Below are positions 34,683-44,565 of a stretch of DNA of 64,000 nucleotides, piece after piece. The stretch lies in contig CBDETD010000002.1 in assembly GCA_965242805.1 (NCBI GenBank), forward strand, positions 3,720,001-3,784,000. Direction: 5' to 3'. This DNA is from JANQEU01 sp965242805 (GTDB lineage Bacteria; Bacteroidota; Bacteroidia; Cytophagales; Cyclobacteriaceae). Each line of letters begins with the position of its first letter. The stretch's first letter is position 1. A program made the position numbers and the translations under genes. The notes below the pieces were generated by a model. That model was not told where the DNA came from. It did not search any database and saw only the letters and a program-made list of their open reading frames with translations.

Positions 34683-36472
34683 GATTCCTGTAGTTCCTCT
34701 TCTGATTGGATTTGCTTATCATGAAGTTCCCTATATACTCCATTTGCTTCCATCAATGAATCGTTCGTGCCTTGTTCAATGATGTTGCCATCGTCAAGCA
34801 CTATGATCTTGTCGGCAAGTTTGGCTGAGGAGACTCGATGTGAAATGATAACGGATGTCTTCCCTTTCATGATGCGGGCCATGGCGTTCAGGATTGAATT
34901 TTCCGTTTTGGTGTCCACAGCAGAAAGTGCATCATCCAGTATTAGTATCTTGGGATTCCTCGCAATGGCCCTTGCAATCGACACACGTTGCTTTTGTCCA
35001 CCTGAAAGTGTAATTCCTCTTTCTCCAACTTTAGTATCGAATCCATTTTGAAATCCATCAATGTTGTCCAAAAGATCGGCATCACTGGCTGCCTGTTTTA
35101 TAGCTTCTGTGCTCATTCTTTGGTCTGCGAAGGCGATATTATTTCTGATTGTATCCGAAAACAGGAAAACGTCCTGAGGTACGTACCCTATTTGTGATCT
35201 AAGAGATGAAATATCGTACTTTTCAATACCGGTGCCATCAACTTCAATACTTCCGGAAGTAACATCATAAAGTCTGCATATCAAGTTGGCAATTGTACTT
35301 TTGCCTGATCCTGTGGTGCCGATAATTGCTATAGACTCACCGGGATCGACGGAAAAGGAAATGTCCTTCAAGGCCTCAATCCCTGAATCAGGGTAGGTGA
35401 AACTGACGTTCTCGAGAACAAGTTTACCTTGAATTTCTCGCTCAATTTTTTCAGTTGAAAGTATGTCGTTCTTGGTATTAAGGAATTCGTTTATTCTCTT
35501 CTGGGAAGCGGCAGCTCGTTGGATAATACTTGATATCCACCCCAGAGAGGTTACTGGCCATGTCAACATGTTTACATAAATGATGAATTCTGCAATATTG
35601 CCGGTACTGATATTGCCATTAAATACTTCGATGCCTCCGATGTAAACTGTGAGTATCACACTGAGGCCAATTAAACCCATGATCAATGGGAAGAAAAGAG
35701 CCTGAACGTAAGCTAACCTCAGAGATTTATTCTTGTAATCATTACTGGCATTTGTAAAATCGTTAGCAATGTCTTCCTCTCTGACAAATGCTTTGATAAC
35801 CCTGATCCCTGAAAATGCTTCCTGAACAAAAGTTGATAAGCCGGATTGACTTTTCTGTATCTCTTCCGAACGCTTATTAATAATGTTGTTAACGAAGTAG
35901 ATACTGATCGACAACAACGGCAGAGGGATCAGCGAGTAGAGGGTAAGTTTTGCATTGATTGAAAACATAAAGGGGATTACCATCAGAAAGAGAGTTAAAA
36001 GTGTTATTCCGTACATGATTGCAGGACCAACGTACATCCGGACTTTACTCACATCTTCTGAGATCCTGTTCATAAGGTCTCCGGTATTATTTTTTCTATA
36101 GAAGGAAAGCGGGAGTGTCTGATAGTGATAATATATTTCATTTTTGAGATCATATTCCACGTGCCGGGACATGACAATGATCGTTTGTCTCATGAAAAAC
36201 ATAAATACTCCTCTCAGCAAGGCTGCACTGAGTATGGAGATACCAATGATGAGGATCCCCGACGCAAATAACTCGTAGGTAGAGGACTGGAGCTGAAATC
36301 CCTCAAAAGATCTGTAAACATTGTAGTTCCTCTGCAACAGATTGAATGAATACCTGACTAATACCGCTGGAATGATCAGAAAAAAATTGGAAATAATGAT
36401 AAATATCGTCCCCAGTATCAGGTAATACCTGTACTTCAGGAGGTATTTGTTGATATGTGCAAGATCTTTCAC
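34679..36472 (-). CDS. ABC exporter half-transporter with degenerate catalytic site
   Basis: This 597-residue fused protein has a six-helix membrane domain and then an ATPase domain. Walker A is GTTGSGKST, the signature LSGGQKQR is canonical, and Walker B is LILIDD-type: ILILDDALSAVD, with Asp where the catalytic Glu should be; the switch is SHRVS. The start is a GTG giving MKDLAHINKYLLKYRYYL. Asp at this position marks the inactive half in heterodimers such as BmrCD, LmrCD and TM287/288. The matching partner with LSVGQ is encoded on the opposite strand just beyond a single small gene. Confidence 0.9.
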   Translation of the reverse strand: MKDLAHINKYLLKYRYYLILGTIFIIISNFFLIIPAVLVRYSFNLLQRNYNVYRSFEGFQLQSSTYELFASGILIIGISILSAALLRGVFMFFMRQTIIVMSRHVEYDLKNEIYYHYQTLPLSFYRKNNTGDLMNRISEDVSKVRMYVGPAIMYGITLLTLFLMVIPFMFSINAKLTLYSLIPLPLLSISIYFVNNIINKRSEEIQKSQSGLSTFVQEAFSGIRVIKAFVREEDIANDFTNASNDYKNKSLRLAYVQALFFPLIMGLIGLSVILTVYIGGIEVFNGNISTGNIAEFIIYVNMLTWPVTSLGWISSIIQRAAASQKRINEFLNTKNDILSTEKIEREIQGKLVLENVSFTYPDSGIEALKDISFSVDPGESIAIIGTTGSGKSTIANLICRLYDVTSGSIEVDGTGIEKYDISSLRSQIGYVPQDVFLFSDTIRNNIAFADQRMSTEAIKQAASDADLLDNIDGFQNGFDTKVGERGITLSGGQKQRVSIARAIARNPKILILDDALSAVDTKTENSILNAMARIMKGKTSVIISHRVSSAKLADKIIVLDDGNIIEQGTNDSLMEANGVYRELHDKQIQSEEELQES

Positions 36473-36594
36473 TAGATGTACAACGATGTAAAAACGAAAT
36501 GGTTATTAGTCATTAATTAACTAATTTTGGGCACCCAAAAACGAGAGTTCTTAACATAAGGAAACGCGAATTTATACAATACAATTCCATTCAA

Positions 36595-37692
36595 ATGATC
36601 GAAATCCAACCCCATATAGAACCAGGCCAGATCTTCAAAAATATGAAGGCTATGGACCACGAACAACTGGTTTATTGTAATGATGAAGCTACAGGGTTAA
36701 AAGCAATAATCGCGATTCATAATACTATCCTGGGACCTGCAATGGGTGGGACCAGAATGTGGAATTATAATTCGGAGGAGGAAGCAACAAGAGATGTTCT
36801 AAGATTGTCCAGGGGTATGACCTTCAAATCTGCAATTGCAGGATTGAATATCGGAGGTGGAAAAGCCGTCATTATCGGTGATGCAAAAAAGCAAAAGAAT
36901 GAGGCTTTGATGAGGAGGTTCGGGAAGTTTGTGGATAGCCTGGGGGGAAGATACTGGACGGCGGAAGATGTAAATATGAGTACCCGGGACATGGAGTACA
37001 TTCATATGCAAACTCCTTACGTGACCGGCTTACCTGTAAGCATGGGAGGATCAGGAGATCCCAGCCCGGTAACTGCTTATGGTGTCTACATGGGGATGAA
37101 AGCTGCAGCCAAGAAGGTTTATGGTTCCGATAGTCTAACCGGAAAGAAAGTATTGGTACAGGGGACTGGGCAAGTTGGGAAGTACCTGATTGAGCAATTG
37201 ATTGAGGAGGATTGCAAAGTATTTATATCTGACATTTTCGAAGAGAAGGTTAAGCAGGTTTCGAACGGCTACAAAGTCACTATCGTTCCCCCTGATGAAG
37301 TTTACGATGTGGACGCAGATATTTATGCACCCTGTGCGCTTGGAGCAACATTGAATGACAATACAATTCCAAAGTTGAAATGCGCAATCATAGCAGGAGG
37401 TGCAAATAATCAACTTGAGGACGAAGCGATGCATGCAAAGCAGTTGAAAGAGTTGGGTATTCTTTATGCTCCTGATTTCCTGATCAATTCAGGGGGTATA
37501 ACAAATGTTTATTATGAGCAACAAGGAAATTATAATCGGGATAAGGTTTATTCACAAACCGAAATGATCTATGATATATGTCTGGATGTGATAAACCATT
37601 CCGAGAAACATGATGTGACTACCCATGAGGCGGCATTAAGTCTGGCAATGGCTAGAATTGAGGCTGTAGGTAAGATCAAATTACCTCACTAA
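36595..37692 (+). CDS. ldh: Leucine dehydrogenase (Glu/Leu/Phe/Val dehydrogenase family)
   Basis: This 365-residue enzyme has the substrate domain at about 20-150 with LGPAMGGTRMW, the Lys-containing NIGGGKAVIIGD (catalytic Lys near residue 89) and MSTRDMEYIHM. The NAD domain carries VQGTGQVGKYLIEQL near residue 185 and AGGANNQLED. It deaminates branched-chain amino acids oxidatively to 2-oxo acids, often as the first step of branched-chain fatty acid supply in Bacteroidota. Specificity for leucine over valine or phenylalanine is inferred from family resemblance. Confidence 0.85.
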   Translation: MIEIQPHIEPGQIFKNMKAMDHEQLVYCNDEATGLKAIIAIHNTILGPAMGGTRMWNYNSEEEATRDVLRLSRGMTFKSAIAGLNIGGGKAVIIGDAKKQKNEALMRRFGKFVDSLGGRYWTAEDVNMSTRDMEYIHMQTPYVTGLPVSMGGSGDPSPVTAYGVYMGMKAAAKKVYGSDSLTGKKVLVQGTGQVGKYLIEQLIEEDCKVFISDIFEEKVKQVSNGYKVTIVPPDEVYDVDADIYAPCALGATLNDNTIPKLKCAIIAGGANNQLEDEAMHAKQLKELGILYAPDFLINSGGITNVYYEQQGNYNRDKVYSQTEMIYDICLDVINHSEKHDVTTHEAALSLAMARIEAVGKIKLPH

Positions 37693-37742
37693 AACATCTA
37701 AAACCAAATAACTAAAAATACTTTTCATAGCAGTTCTTTAAC

Positions 37743-38903
37743 ATGTTGAATCGTCGAATCCTTCGAATAAAGGCCATGCAGGCCTTGTATAGCTATTTTG
37801 TGATGAGAGAATCCATGAAGGAGGTCGTCGAGGAAGATTTAATTGGAAAGTATAAACTGGATCCTGCTGTTCATGATTTCAAGGATAAAGAGATCTTTGA
37901 AGAAAGGATCCGACAAATTCGATCAGTTTTTAAGGAAGACCTGAAATCGGGGACTGTTCAGACAGATCACGAACTGGAAGATTCTGTGGTTGCAGATATC
38001 AATAAGACTATTTCAACGTACTATTCCCTCTTGGATCGGGAGAAGGGAAATGTTAAGGAAAAAATGGTCAAGGAGGCAGATAATATCTATAATTCTTACT
38101 TAAAAATTCTGTCACTGGTACCAGAATTTGCTTTTGTTGAGAAGCAGGAGAAGGCCAAAAGGGAAGAAAAGGGCAATGTCCCTAACAATTGGGGATATAA
38201 TTTAATATCCAATGCATTGATCGAAGGCTTGGATAAGTCTGTTCCTAACGATCAAAAAGTGACCTGGGCTTCAGAAATTGAGCAATTGAGAACATGGTAT
38301 AAGGACGTATTGGAGAAAAATGAGATATTCATTACCTACCAATCCCTTGTTAATCCGTCCCCGGAAGAAGATAAGACCTTTCTTCAGTCCTTTTTTAAAA
38401 AAGTTGTTTTCAAGAATGAACTGTTCGAAAGTTACTTCATGGAAAATGATCTGCATTGGCACGAAAACAAATCGATCCTTCAGAACCTTGTTATCAAGAC
38501 CATCAAGGGGTTTAATTCGGGAGATGGAGATCATTCATTACACTTGATGCAATTGAGCCTTAATAAGGAAGATGATTTCTATTTCTTTGAGAAATTGTAT
38601 GATGAAACTATACAAAGAAACGATCAATTGGAGGAGATCATTGAGAAAAAGACTCGAAATTGGGATCTCACCAGAATTGCAAATCTTGACATGGTAATTC
38701 TAAAAATGGCACTTACGGAGATGATGGTATTTCCAAGCATTCCAGTGAAGGTCACGATCAATGAATTCATCGATATATCCAAGGTGTACAGCACGCCAAA
38801 GAGCAAACAATTTATTAATGGAATTTTGGATGTATTGGCAAACGAGCTAACTTCGGAAAAGATAATTCGTAAAAGTGGACGAGGATTGATAGATAATAAA
38901 TAA
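37743..38903 (+). CDS. nusB: Transcription antitermination factor NusB (long form)
   Basis: This 386-residue protein opens MLNRRILRIKAMQALYSYF, the NusB N-terminus. The all-helical NusB core sits at the C-terminal end (NWDLTRIANLDMVILKMAL, TINEFIDISKVYSTPKSKQFINGILD). About 200 extra helical residues are inserted between, as is usual in Bacteroidota, whereas E. coli NusB has about 140. It should act with NusE and other factors in rRNA antitermination. It heads the run NusB-YtxH-DUF1573-YajC-YbbR-CoaE. Confidence 0.9.
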   Translation: MLNRRILRIKAMQALYSYFVMRESMKEVVEEDLIGKYKLDPAVHDFKDKEIFEERIRQIRSVFKEDLKSGTVQTDHELEDSVVADINKTISTYYSLLDREKGNVKEKMVKEADNIYNSYLKILSLVPEFAFVEKQEKAKREEKGNVPNNWGYNLISNALIEGLDKSVPNDQKVTWASEIEQLRTWYKDVLEKNEIFITYQSLVNPSPEEDKTFLQSFFKKVVFKNELFESYFMENDLHWHENKSILQNLVIKTIKGFNSGDGDHSLHLMQLSLNKEDDFYFFEKLYDETIQRNDQLEEIIEKKTRNWDLTRIANLDMVILKMALTEMMVFPSIPVKVTINEFIDISKVYSTPKSKQFINGILDVLANELTSEKIIRKSGRGLIDNK

Positions 38904-38909
38904 TGAAAC

Positions 38910-39209
38910 ATGAGTAAAGATTCAGGAGGTTCATTTTTTGCATTCCTATTTGGCCTGATAACAGGTGGTATAATTGGCTTACTTTATGCTCCTGAAAAGG
39001 GATCGCATACGCGAGATAAACTTACTTTTTTACTGGATAAATACAGGAAAAGATTAGAGGAAATTCTAAATGAGTTTATTGAAGGTAAAGAGAACATTCA
39101 GAACGAAGCAAAGTCAGAAGGAGAGCGGAGGATCAAAGACGCCAAGCAAAAGGCTGAGGAATTGCTGGATGATGTAAATGGTCTGATTAATCAGATCAAA
39201 AACAATTAA
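38910..39209 (+). CDS. YtxH domain protein
   Basis: This 99-residue protein has a short N-terminal glycine-rich membrane helix (FFAFLFGLITGGIIGLLYAP) followed by EKGSHTRDKL, the YtxH hallmark, and a highly charged helical tail. It is probably anchored in the inner membrane. The role is unknown; YtxH proteins are often stress-linked. It starts six bases after nusB, in the same operon. Confidence 0.85.
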   Translation: MSKDSGGSFFAFLFGLITGGIIGLLYAPEKGSHTRDKLTFLLDKYRKRLEEILNEFIEGKENIQNEAKSEGERRIKDAKQKAEELLDDVNGLINQIKNN

Positions 39210-39270
39210 ATATTTAAGACTTTAACATTTCATTAAGAAATATTGGGTTACCAATAAAGGGTCCGTTGTA

Positions 39271-39278
39271 TACTTTTG
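39271..39278 (+). promoter_or_regulatory. Candidate Bacteroidota -7 promoter box
   Basis: TACTTTTG matches TAnnTTTG and lies 27 bases before the ATG of the DUF1573 gene, so the second half of the nusB-coaE run may have its own promoter. No TTG is found at the ideal 19-base spacing. Confidence 0.4.
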
Positions 39279-39305
39279 CAAGATCCAAGAAATTAAATAG
39301 ACATT

Positions 39306-39830
39306 ATGAGAAATTTGACTAGAGCATTTATCGTACTTTTTGCAGGATCAATGATCCTCGGATGTACAAATAAAGAGATGGAGAAGAGGATAGCGAAGCT
39401 AGAAGGAAAAGTAGCTGAGCTAGAGTCTAAGAACGGTGTTAGAACACCGGCAACCTCAACTGCGCAGGCACCTGCAGCTCCCGAAACACAGCCAGAAGGT
39501 CCACTTCCAACTTTTGCGTTTGCGGAAGAAAGTTTTGATTTCGGAACGATCAATGAAGGTGATGTGGTTGATCACATATTTTCATTTACTAACAACGGAG
39601 ACGCTCCACTGATCATATCAAGTGCGACGGCATCATGTGGATGTACTGTTCCTCAGTGGCCAAAAGAGCCAATCCCTGTAGGAGGATCCGGAGAGATCAA
39701 GGTACAATTTAACAGTAGAAATAAGCCGGGGATTCAGAACAAGACGATAACAATTACTGCAAATACATATCCGAAGATCAATAGATTAACGATTAAAGCA
39801 AACGTCACAAAAGCGAGCGATCCTTCATAA
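39306..39830 (+). CDS. DUF1573 lipoprotein
   Basis: This 174-residue protein has a lipoprotein signal (IVLFAGSMILGC, lipobox MILGC). A short coiled coil (KEMEKRIAKLEGKVAELESK) and an Ala/Pro linker follow, then a DUF1573 immunoglobulin-like domain at about 72-170 with FDFGTINEGDVVDHIFSFTN and ASCGCTVPQWPKEPI. This domain is common in envelope proteins of Bacteroidota. It lies four bases before yajC. Confidence 0.9.
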   Translation: MRNLTRAFIVLFAGSMILGCTNKEMEKRIAKLEGKVAELESKNGVRTPATSTAQAPAAPETQPEGPLPTFAFAEESFDFGTINEGDVVDHIFSFTNNGDAPLIISSATASCGCTVPQWPKEPIPVGGSGEIKVQFNSRNKPGIQNKTITITANTYPKINRLTIKANVTKASDPS

Positions 39831-39834
39831 CTAA

Positions 39835-40143
39835 ATGATTCAAACTTTATTATTACAAGCTGAAACTGGTGGATCAAATTACACCAGTTTCATCATGCTC
39901 GGTGGCATGATCGCAATTTTCTATTTGTTCTTTATTAGACCTCAACAAAAGAAGCAAAAGGATACCCGAAAATATATAGAAGCCCTAAAAAAGGGTGATC
40001 AAGTGGTAACTGTTGGTGGGATTCATGGCAAAATCCTCAATGTGGATGAATCCACGGTGACTATTGAGGTGGATAGAGGTAGCAAACTCATCGTTGAAAA
40101 GTCATCAATATCCCTGGACGCCAGTAAAAGACAAGCCAAATAG
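39835..40143 (+). CDS. yajC: Preprotein translocase subunit YajC
   Basis: This 102-residue inner-membrane protein has one helix (TSFIMLGGMIAIFYLFFIRP) and then the YajC signature RPQQKKQKDTRKYIEALKKG with GDQVVTVGGIHGKI. It associates with SecDF at the Sec translocon; secD/secF are not in the window. It lies between the DUF1573 and YbbR genes, the usual Bacteroidota order. Confidence 0.95.
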   Translation: MIQTLLLQAETGGSNYTSFIMLGGMIAIFYLFFIRPQQKKQKDTRKYIEALKKGDQVVTVGGIHGKILNVDESTVTIEVDRGSKLIVEKSSISLDASKRQAK

Positions 40144-40158
40144 ATGCGATCATGATGC

Positions 40159-41097
40159 ATGAGTGAAAAAAAGGTAAATAAATTTATTAATAGCTGGAAG
40201 GTAGTATTGTTCTCATTTATGGGAGCTGCTACCTTCTGGTTTTTTACAGCACTCAATAAAGAATACAGCGCCTTAGTAAGCTACCCAATTGATATCGAAT
40301 TTGATGAGGATAGTGTGGTGGTCATGGAGCCCTTACCTGACAACGTTAAAATTGATGTTTCCAGTGGGGGATGGAATTTGTTCCGCGAAACTCTCTGGTT
40401 TAGTGTCACCCCTCTGAAAATTCCACTTGACAATCCTACCGACATTCGATTCCTTACCCGATCAACATTACTGCCTGTCGTCAGAGACCAGCTTACGGGA
40501 TTGGATGTCAATTATCTTCTTACTGACACCATCTTCATCAATATCGAGAAAAAACTGCATAGAGACGTTGCAATAAAGATTGATTCAATCAATATCTCGC
40601 TTTCCAATAACTACAGGATTGTTTCGCCGATTTCAATAGACCCACCTACGGTTCAGTTATCCGGACCTGAGGCTATTATAAATTCATTGGAGGACGAATA
40701 CTATGTGATGATCCAGGAGCGTGGCATTGATGACAATGTTGAGGAGGACGTGAGTATACCTTTACCCTTCGAGGATTTCATGAATTCTGATCCGGAAAAT
40801 GTAACAGTGACTTTCGAAGTGGATCGTTTTGACCGGGATAGGATACGGTTAACGCTTGAACAGCTTAACTTCCCAGAGGACACCACTGCTCAACTTATGG
40901 ATTCTGTTATCATTGTCAATTATACGATTCAGCGATCCTTGAAACAACAATTCAGCCAGGATGATTTTGGGATCACCGTAGATTACAATCTAGTGGACCT
41001 TTCTGATTCAACCATCCAGCCTATCATCATCTATTTCCCCGAAATAATAGAGGAAGTAACAACCGCTCCCGAAAAAGTGAAAGTAATCCTAAAATGA
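40159..41097 (+). CDS. YbbR/CdaR-like domain protein
   Basis: This 312-residue protein has an N-terminal membrane helix (VVLFSFMGAATFWFFTALN) and two YbbR-like beta domains outside the membrane (about 45-135 and 140-225), including SPISIDPPTVQLSGPEAIIN, the best-conserved motif. In Firmicutes the homologue CdaR regulates the c-di-AMP cyclase CdaA; no cyclase is encoded here. Its stop overlaps the coaE start (ATGA). Confidence 0.85.
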   Translation: MSEKKVNKFINSWKVVLFSFMGAATFWFFTALNKEYSALVSYPIDIEFDEDSVVVMEPLPDNVKIDVSSGGWNLFRETLWFSVTPLKIPLDNPTDIRFLTRSTLLPVVRDQLTGLDVNYLLTDTIFINIEKKLHRDVAIKIDSINISLSNNYRIVSPISIDPPTVQLSGPEAIINSLEDEYYVMIQERGIDDNVEEDVSIPLPFEDFMNSDPENVTVTFEVDRFDRDRIRLTLEQLNFPEDTTAQLMDSVIIVNYTIQRSLKQQFSQDDFGITVDYNLVDLSDSTIQPIIIYFPEIIEEVTTAPEKVKVILK

Positions 41098-41681
41098 CCC
41101 GTCCATTATTGGTAGGCGTGACAGGTGGGATTGGATCGGGAAAATCTGTTGTATGTCGACTCTTTGAAATCCTGGGAGTGCCTGTCTATCATGCCGACGA
41201 TCGCGGTAAATGGTTATTGGAAAATGATGATGAGTTAAAAAAAGGCGTTATCAAAACCTTTGGGAAAGAAAGCTATGTGGAAGATAAACTAAACAGGGGA
41301 CACCTCGCCAAATCATTCCACGACGAATCAACATTAGAAAAACTCAATAAGTTGGTTCATCCTGCAGTGGCAAGGGATTTTAGCGAATGGGTATTGGGAT
41401 TGCCCGGTGAAATCCTTATAAAGGAGGCTGCATTACTCTTTGAGACGGGATCATATCGGCAACTTGATAAAACAATTCTGGTAACGGCTCCTGAGAGCAT
41501 AAGGATTGATAGGGTGCTAAAACGAGACAAATTCAGATCTCGGGAGGAGGTTCTTCAAATCATTGACAAACAATGGGGCGAGGATCGAAAAAAGGAACTT
41601 GCTGATTATGTTATCAAAAATGATGGTAGGACAATGATCATTCCACAGGTGATGGAACTCTTTGATAAAATCAGATCTTAA
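41094..41681 (+). CDS. coaE: Dephospho-CoA kinase
   Basis: This 195-residue enzyme has the P-loop GGIGSGKSVVCRLF at about 10-23 and the substrate segment YHADDRGKWLL. HPAVARDFSEW and PGEILIKEAALLFETGSY are family motifs. It phosphorylates dephospho-CoA, the last step of coenzyme A synthesis. It overlaps the YbbR-like gene by four bases. Its last 11 bases overlap the 3' end of a convergent small gene. Confidence 0.95.
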   Translation: MTRPLLVGVTGGIGSGKSVVCRLFEILGVPVYHADDRGKWLLENDDELKKGVIKTFGKESYVEDKLNRGHLAKSFHDESTLEKLNKLVHPAVARDFSEWVLGLPGEILIKEAALLFETGSYRQLDKTILVTAPESIRIDRVLKRDKFRSREEVLQIIDKQWGEDRKKELADYVIKNDGRTMIIPQVMELFDKIRS

Positions 41682-41913
41682 TTTTGACCTGATCCGCGTA
41701 AAACTTCATACGAGTGCTGCTATTATCCAGTAATTCAACCTTTTCAATACGACCTTTTGTGTGATGATAGAACACCTCCACCAGGAAATTATTTATCATA
41801 TATAGGATGACCTTATATTGGTAATAACGAATAGCCATCACGTGTTCTCCTTCAAAATATATCCATCGAAGTTTTTCATCGGTGGTCATATGTTCAAATC
41901 TCTCTGGTATCAT
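41671..41913 (-). CDS. Small hypothetical protein
   Basis: This 80-residue basic protein (MIPERFEHMTTDEKLRWIYF) is predicted to be mostly beta, with no signal or known domain. It is convergent with coaE and overlaps it by 11 bases. The opening TTDEKLRWIYFEGEHVMAIRYY resembles short conserved Bacteroidota proteins, which supports it being real. Confidence 0.55.
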   Translation of the reverse strand: MIPERFEHMTTDEKLRWIYFEGEHVMAIRYYQYKVILYMINNFLVEVFYHHTKGRIEKVELLDNSSTRMKFYADQVKIKI

Positions 41914-41958
41914 TATTCATTCCAATATGCACAAATCTGAAGATAGATAATACGGATT

Positions 41959-44565
41959 TTATTCACAATAAATACGATCGTATTCTTCTTCATTACACGC
42001 GTTTGAATAAAGCTTCCTTCCTTCAATGTCATAGGCGACAAGGACATAATAGCCCGCTTCAGGGACGTAGTGTTCGGCAAGGAAATACATCTCCTCCTTG
42101 GATCTAATCACTCGAATGTCTGAGAAATTATCGTTGACAATTTGTCCCTTTTGGGATGTTACAATGCCATATCCTTTTTCCGTAAGGATCCTAAAATATC
42201 TTTCACCAGAAATATCAAAAAGGAGTGTTAGATCCAGCACATCTGTGATCTCCAATTGATCCTCAAAGAAATTAAGTAATTGCCAGGTGGAGTCGGTTTT
42301 TATCCATGCCAGGCTGTCTGTGGCATAAATGATCTCCTCCAGCTTAAATTCGACCAAGACCTGGTTTTCTTGATCCAACAAGCCATATCTTCCTTCCTTT
42401 TGACTGATGTATAGATCCCCAAAACGGGAAATTGTAGCCCCATATTCTTCTGGAATTATTACATTGTTTTTGATATCGACTGCCCCTATCTTTCCATCCA
42501 GCAGCGTTATGATCATTCCTTCTCTGTAGTTGAGAAAATCATACCTCGAATCCAGTACAACGTTTCCTTTCTTATCAAGAACACCTTGTTTGCCATCCTT
42601 AGTTATTTTAAAGAATGAAGTATCGATGTTGGAGATTTCATCAAATTCCAGTTGGAACATGTAATTACCCTCATCGTCCCAAAGAGCCCTAGAATTCTCA
42701 CCAACAACCAAATAATCGGAGATCAAACCATCATCAGACCGATAACGAAGGTTTTCGACCTCTTGACTTTCAACCACATTGATCCTTTGCCCATTCTTAA
42801 ATAAGATGGATGAAGAGTCTGACTTGAAAAATAGAACGGAAAAATTGTTAATCAACTTGAGAGAGTCAATATTATGAGTAGCCTCATTATTTGTCAGATT
42901 CACAAGGGTCCACTGGTCCTGTTTTACCCCGATCCAATTGTCATTTATAGCAATTTCCTGAATTGGTTGTCTTGGAAAAAGAGAGTTAAGAGCATTGTCA
43001 TATATACGATAATTATCATTTTCTTTAGCATAGAGGACTGTCGGATGAGGATAAACAGTATGTTCTTTCCAGGGGATCTCGAAAGATAGTTGATCATTGA
43101 CCACACATTCGCGGCCTTCTTTAAAGCCAATGATTAACGAGTTTGTAATTACTTCAAGATCGTCGAATTTGAATTCTAATGGAAAACCATTTTCACCAAC
43201 TTCATCCAAAAGTGTCGGGAGATTGCTTAACGCTATTTCATTCCCCCGCTCGAAGACATAGAAATTATCAATCTGGTAAATGTCAGTAAACTCGAAGGAC
43301 GTTAACATGACTCCGGTGAATGAAATAAGACCCCATTTGTCATTACGCTTTATTTTGAACCAACGATCGGCAAAAAGTTCTGCCTCTTCGATTGAATCAA
43401 TAATTGTGAATCCTGTCTTATGAATGAGTTTGTTACTTTCTTTCGACCTGATAAACAAAACTCCAAGTCCAAGATCAGAAACAGAATAGAAGCTGGTATT
43501 ATCAAATAAGATATCTGACGAACGCGTCAGGATCACATCATTACCCTCAGATTTACCAGAAATGTGATCCGAATGGAACAATTGGCAAAACGGATCTTTG
43601 ACATATAATGAATCGAACACAGGTCTGATGATCCATTCTCCTTTCATGTCAATGAAACCAATCTTAGTACCTTCAAAAACAGGTATCATCGTAAGGCGAT
43701 CCTGGTTAAATCTATAGAGGAGGGAATCGTATTGTGAGATACCCAAAAGTTCAGAATAACTTAAAAAGGTTTCCTTGTCAAGGTGATATAATATTCCGAT
43801 AGCTTTCTGCACCTCCAACGCCTCCGGATAATCATTGATGTATTCAAGAAAGGAACCGGGTTCGTGATCAAGTGTCCCATATTTGAATATATACTTATGA
43901 GCATCAGGAATATATGGAGAGGCGGGGTACTTTTTAACAAAATTTTCGTAATCTGCTAATTCACCGGAAGCCGTGTGTTCTTTGAACAGCAGAATTTCAT
44001 ATTTATCATTTGCCTGATTTCTGTAAATCGAATTCGGGTAATTAATATAATAATCCTGGTAAGCCTGCCAGGTGTTTACGCTTTTAGCGTTTAAAAATGC
44101 TATGCTGTCAATTTTAGCCAATGCCAGTGATTTTTCAGGAGCATCAGGGTAGGTATTAAGGTACCATCGGTAAGAGGTGATGGCATTTGTATCAAGTACA
44201 TCTCTGAAGGAGATCTTTCGGATCTTTAAAAACGTAGAATCCAGGTGAGATCTGTCAAAACCCAATTTTGTGATCTCCTCGATGAGTTTCTCCTCAGCTC
44301 TTGGGTAATTATTGATTGCTTCGTTGATCAGATCCCTGGCTTGATCGAGGTCATAGATTTCCAATGTGTCATTGGACAGTAAGTCAGAGTAGATCCATTC
44401 AGTACCGGGATTTATGTCTATATCCGACAGGCTTTTTTCTATGATTTCAAGGGCTTTTTCAAGGTCAGATTTTTCAAGGGCACGGAGTATTCTGCGAAGG
44501 TCATTGGCCGCATAAGCGCTAATGAATGTCACAATTAGAAGCAGGAATATCCAGAATTTTCTCAT
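41959..44565 (-). CDS. Large secreted WG-repeat protein
   Basis: This protein has about 868 residues. The start chosen at 44565 gives MRKFWIFLLLIVTFISAYA, a clear signal peptide. The first 280 residues are helical, TPR-like (RILRALEKSDLEKALEII, NYPNSIYRNQANDKY). From about 300 on there are WG (KWG) repeats, for example GEWIIRPVFDSL, NKWGLISFTGVML, GKQGVLDKKGNVVLDSRYDF, GRYGLLDQENQVLVEF. Such proteins are thought to be exported beta-rich binding proteins; the ligand is unknown. Confidence 0.8.
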   Translation of the reverse strand: MRKFWIFLLLIVTFISAYAANDLRRILRALEKSDLEKALEIIEKSLSDIDINPGTEWIYSDLLSNDTLEIYDLDQARDLINEAINNYPRAEEKLIEEITKLGFDRSHLDSTFLKIRKISFRDVLDTNAITSYRWYLNTYPDAPEKSLALAKIDSIAFLNAKSVNTWQAYQDYYINYPNSIYRNQANDKYEILLFKEHTASGELADYENFVKKYPASPYIPDAHKYIFKYGTLDHEPGSFLEYINDYPEALEVQKAIGILYHLDKETFLSYSELLGISQYDSLLYRFNQDRLTMIPVFEGTKIGFIDMKGEWIIRPVFDSLYVKDPFCQLFHSDHISGKSEGNDVILTRSSDILFDNTSFYSVSDLGLGVLFIRSKESNKLIHKTGFTIIDSIEEAELFADRWFKIKRNDKWGLISFTGVMLTSFEFTDIYQIDNFYVFERGNEIALSNLPTLLDEVGENGFPLEFKFDDLEVITNSLIIGFKEGRECVVNDQLSFEIPWKEHTVYPHPTVLYAKENDNYRIYDNALNSLFPRQPIQEIAINDNWIGVKQDQWTLVNLTNNEATHNIDSLKLINNFSVLFFKSDSSSILFKNGQRINVVESQEVENLRYRSDDGLISDYLVVGENSRALWDDEGNYMFQLEFDEISNIDTSFFKITKDGKQGVLDKKGNVVLDSRYDFLNYREGMIITLLDGKIGAVDIKNNVIIPEEYGATISRFGDLYISQKEGRYGLLDQENQVLVEFKLEEIIYATDSLAWIKTDSTWQLLNFFEDQLEITDVLDLTLLFDISGERYFRILTEKGYGIVTSQKGQIVNDNFSDIRVIRSKEEMYFLAEHYVPEAGYYVLVAYDIEGRKLYSNACNEEEYDRIYCE

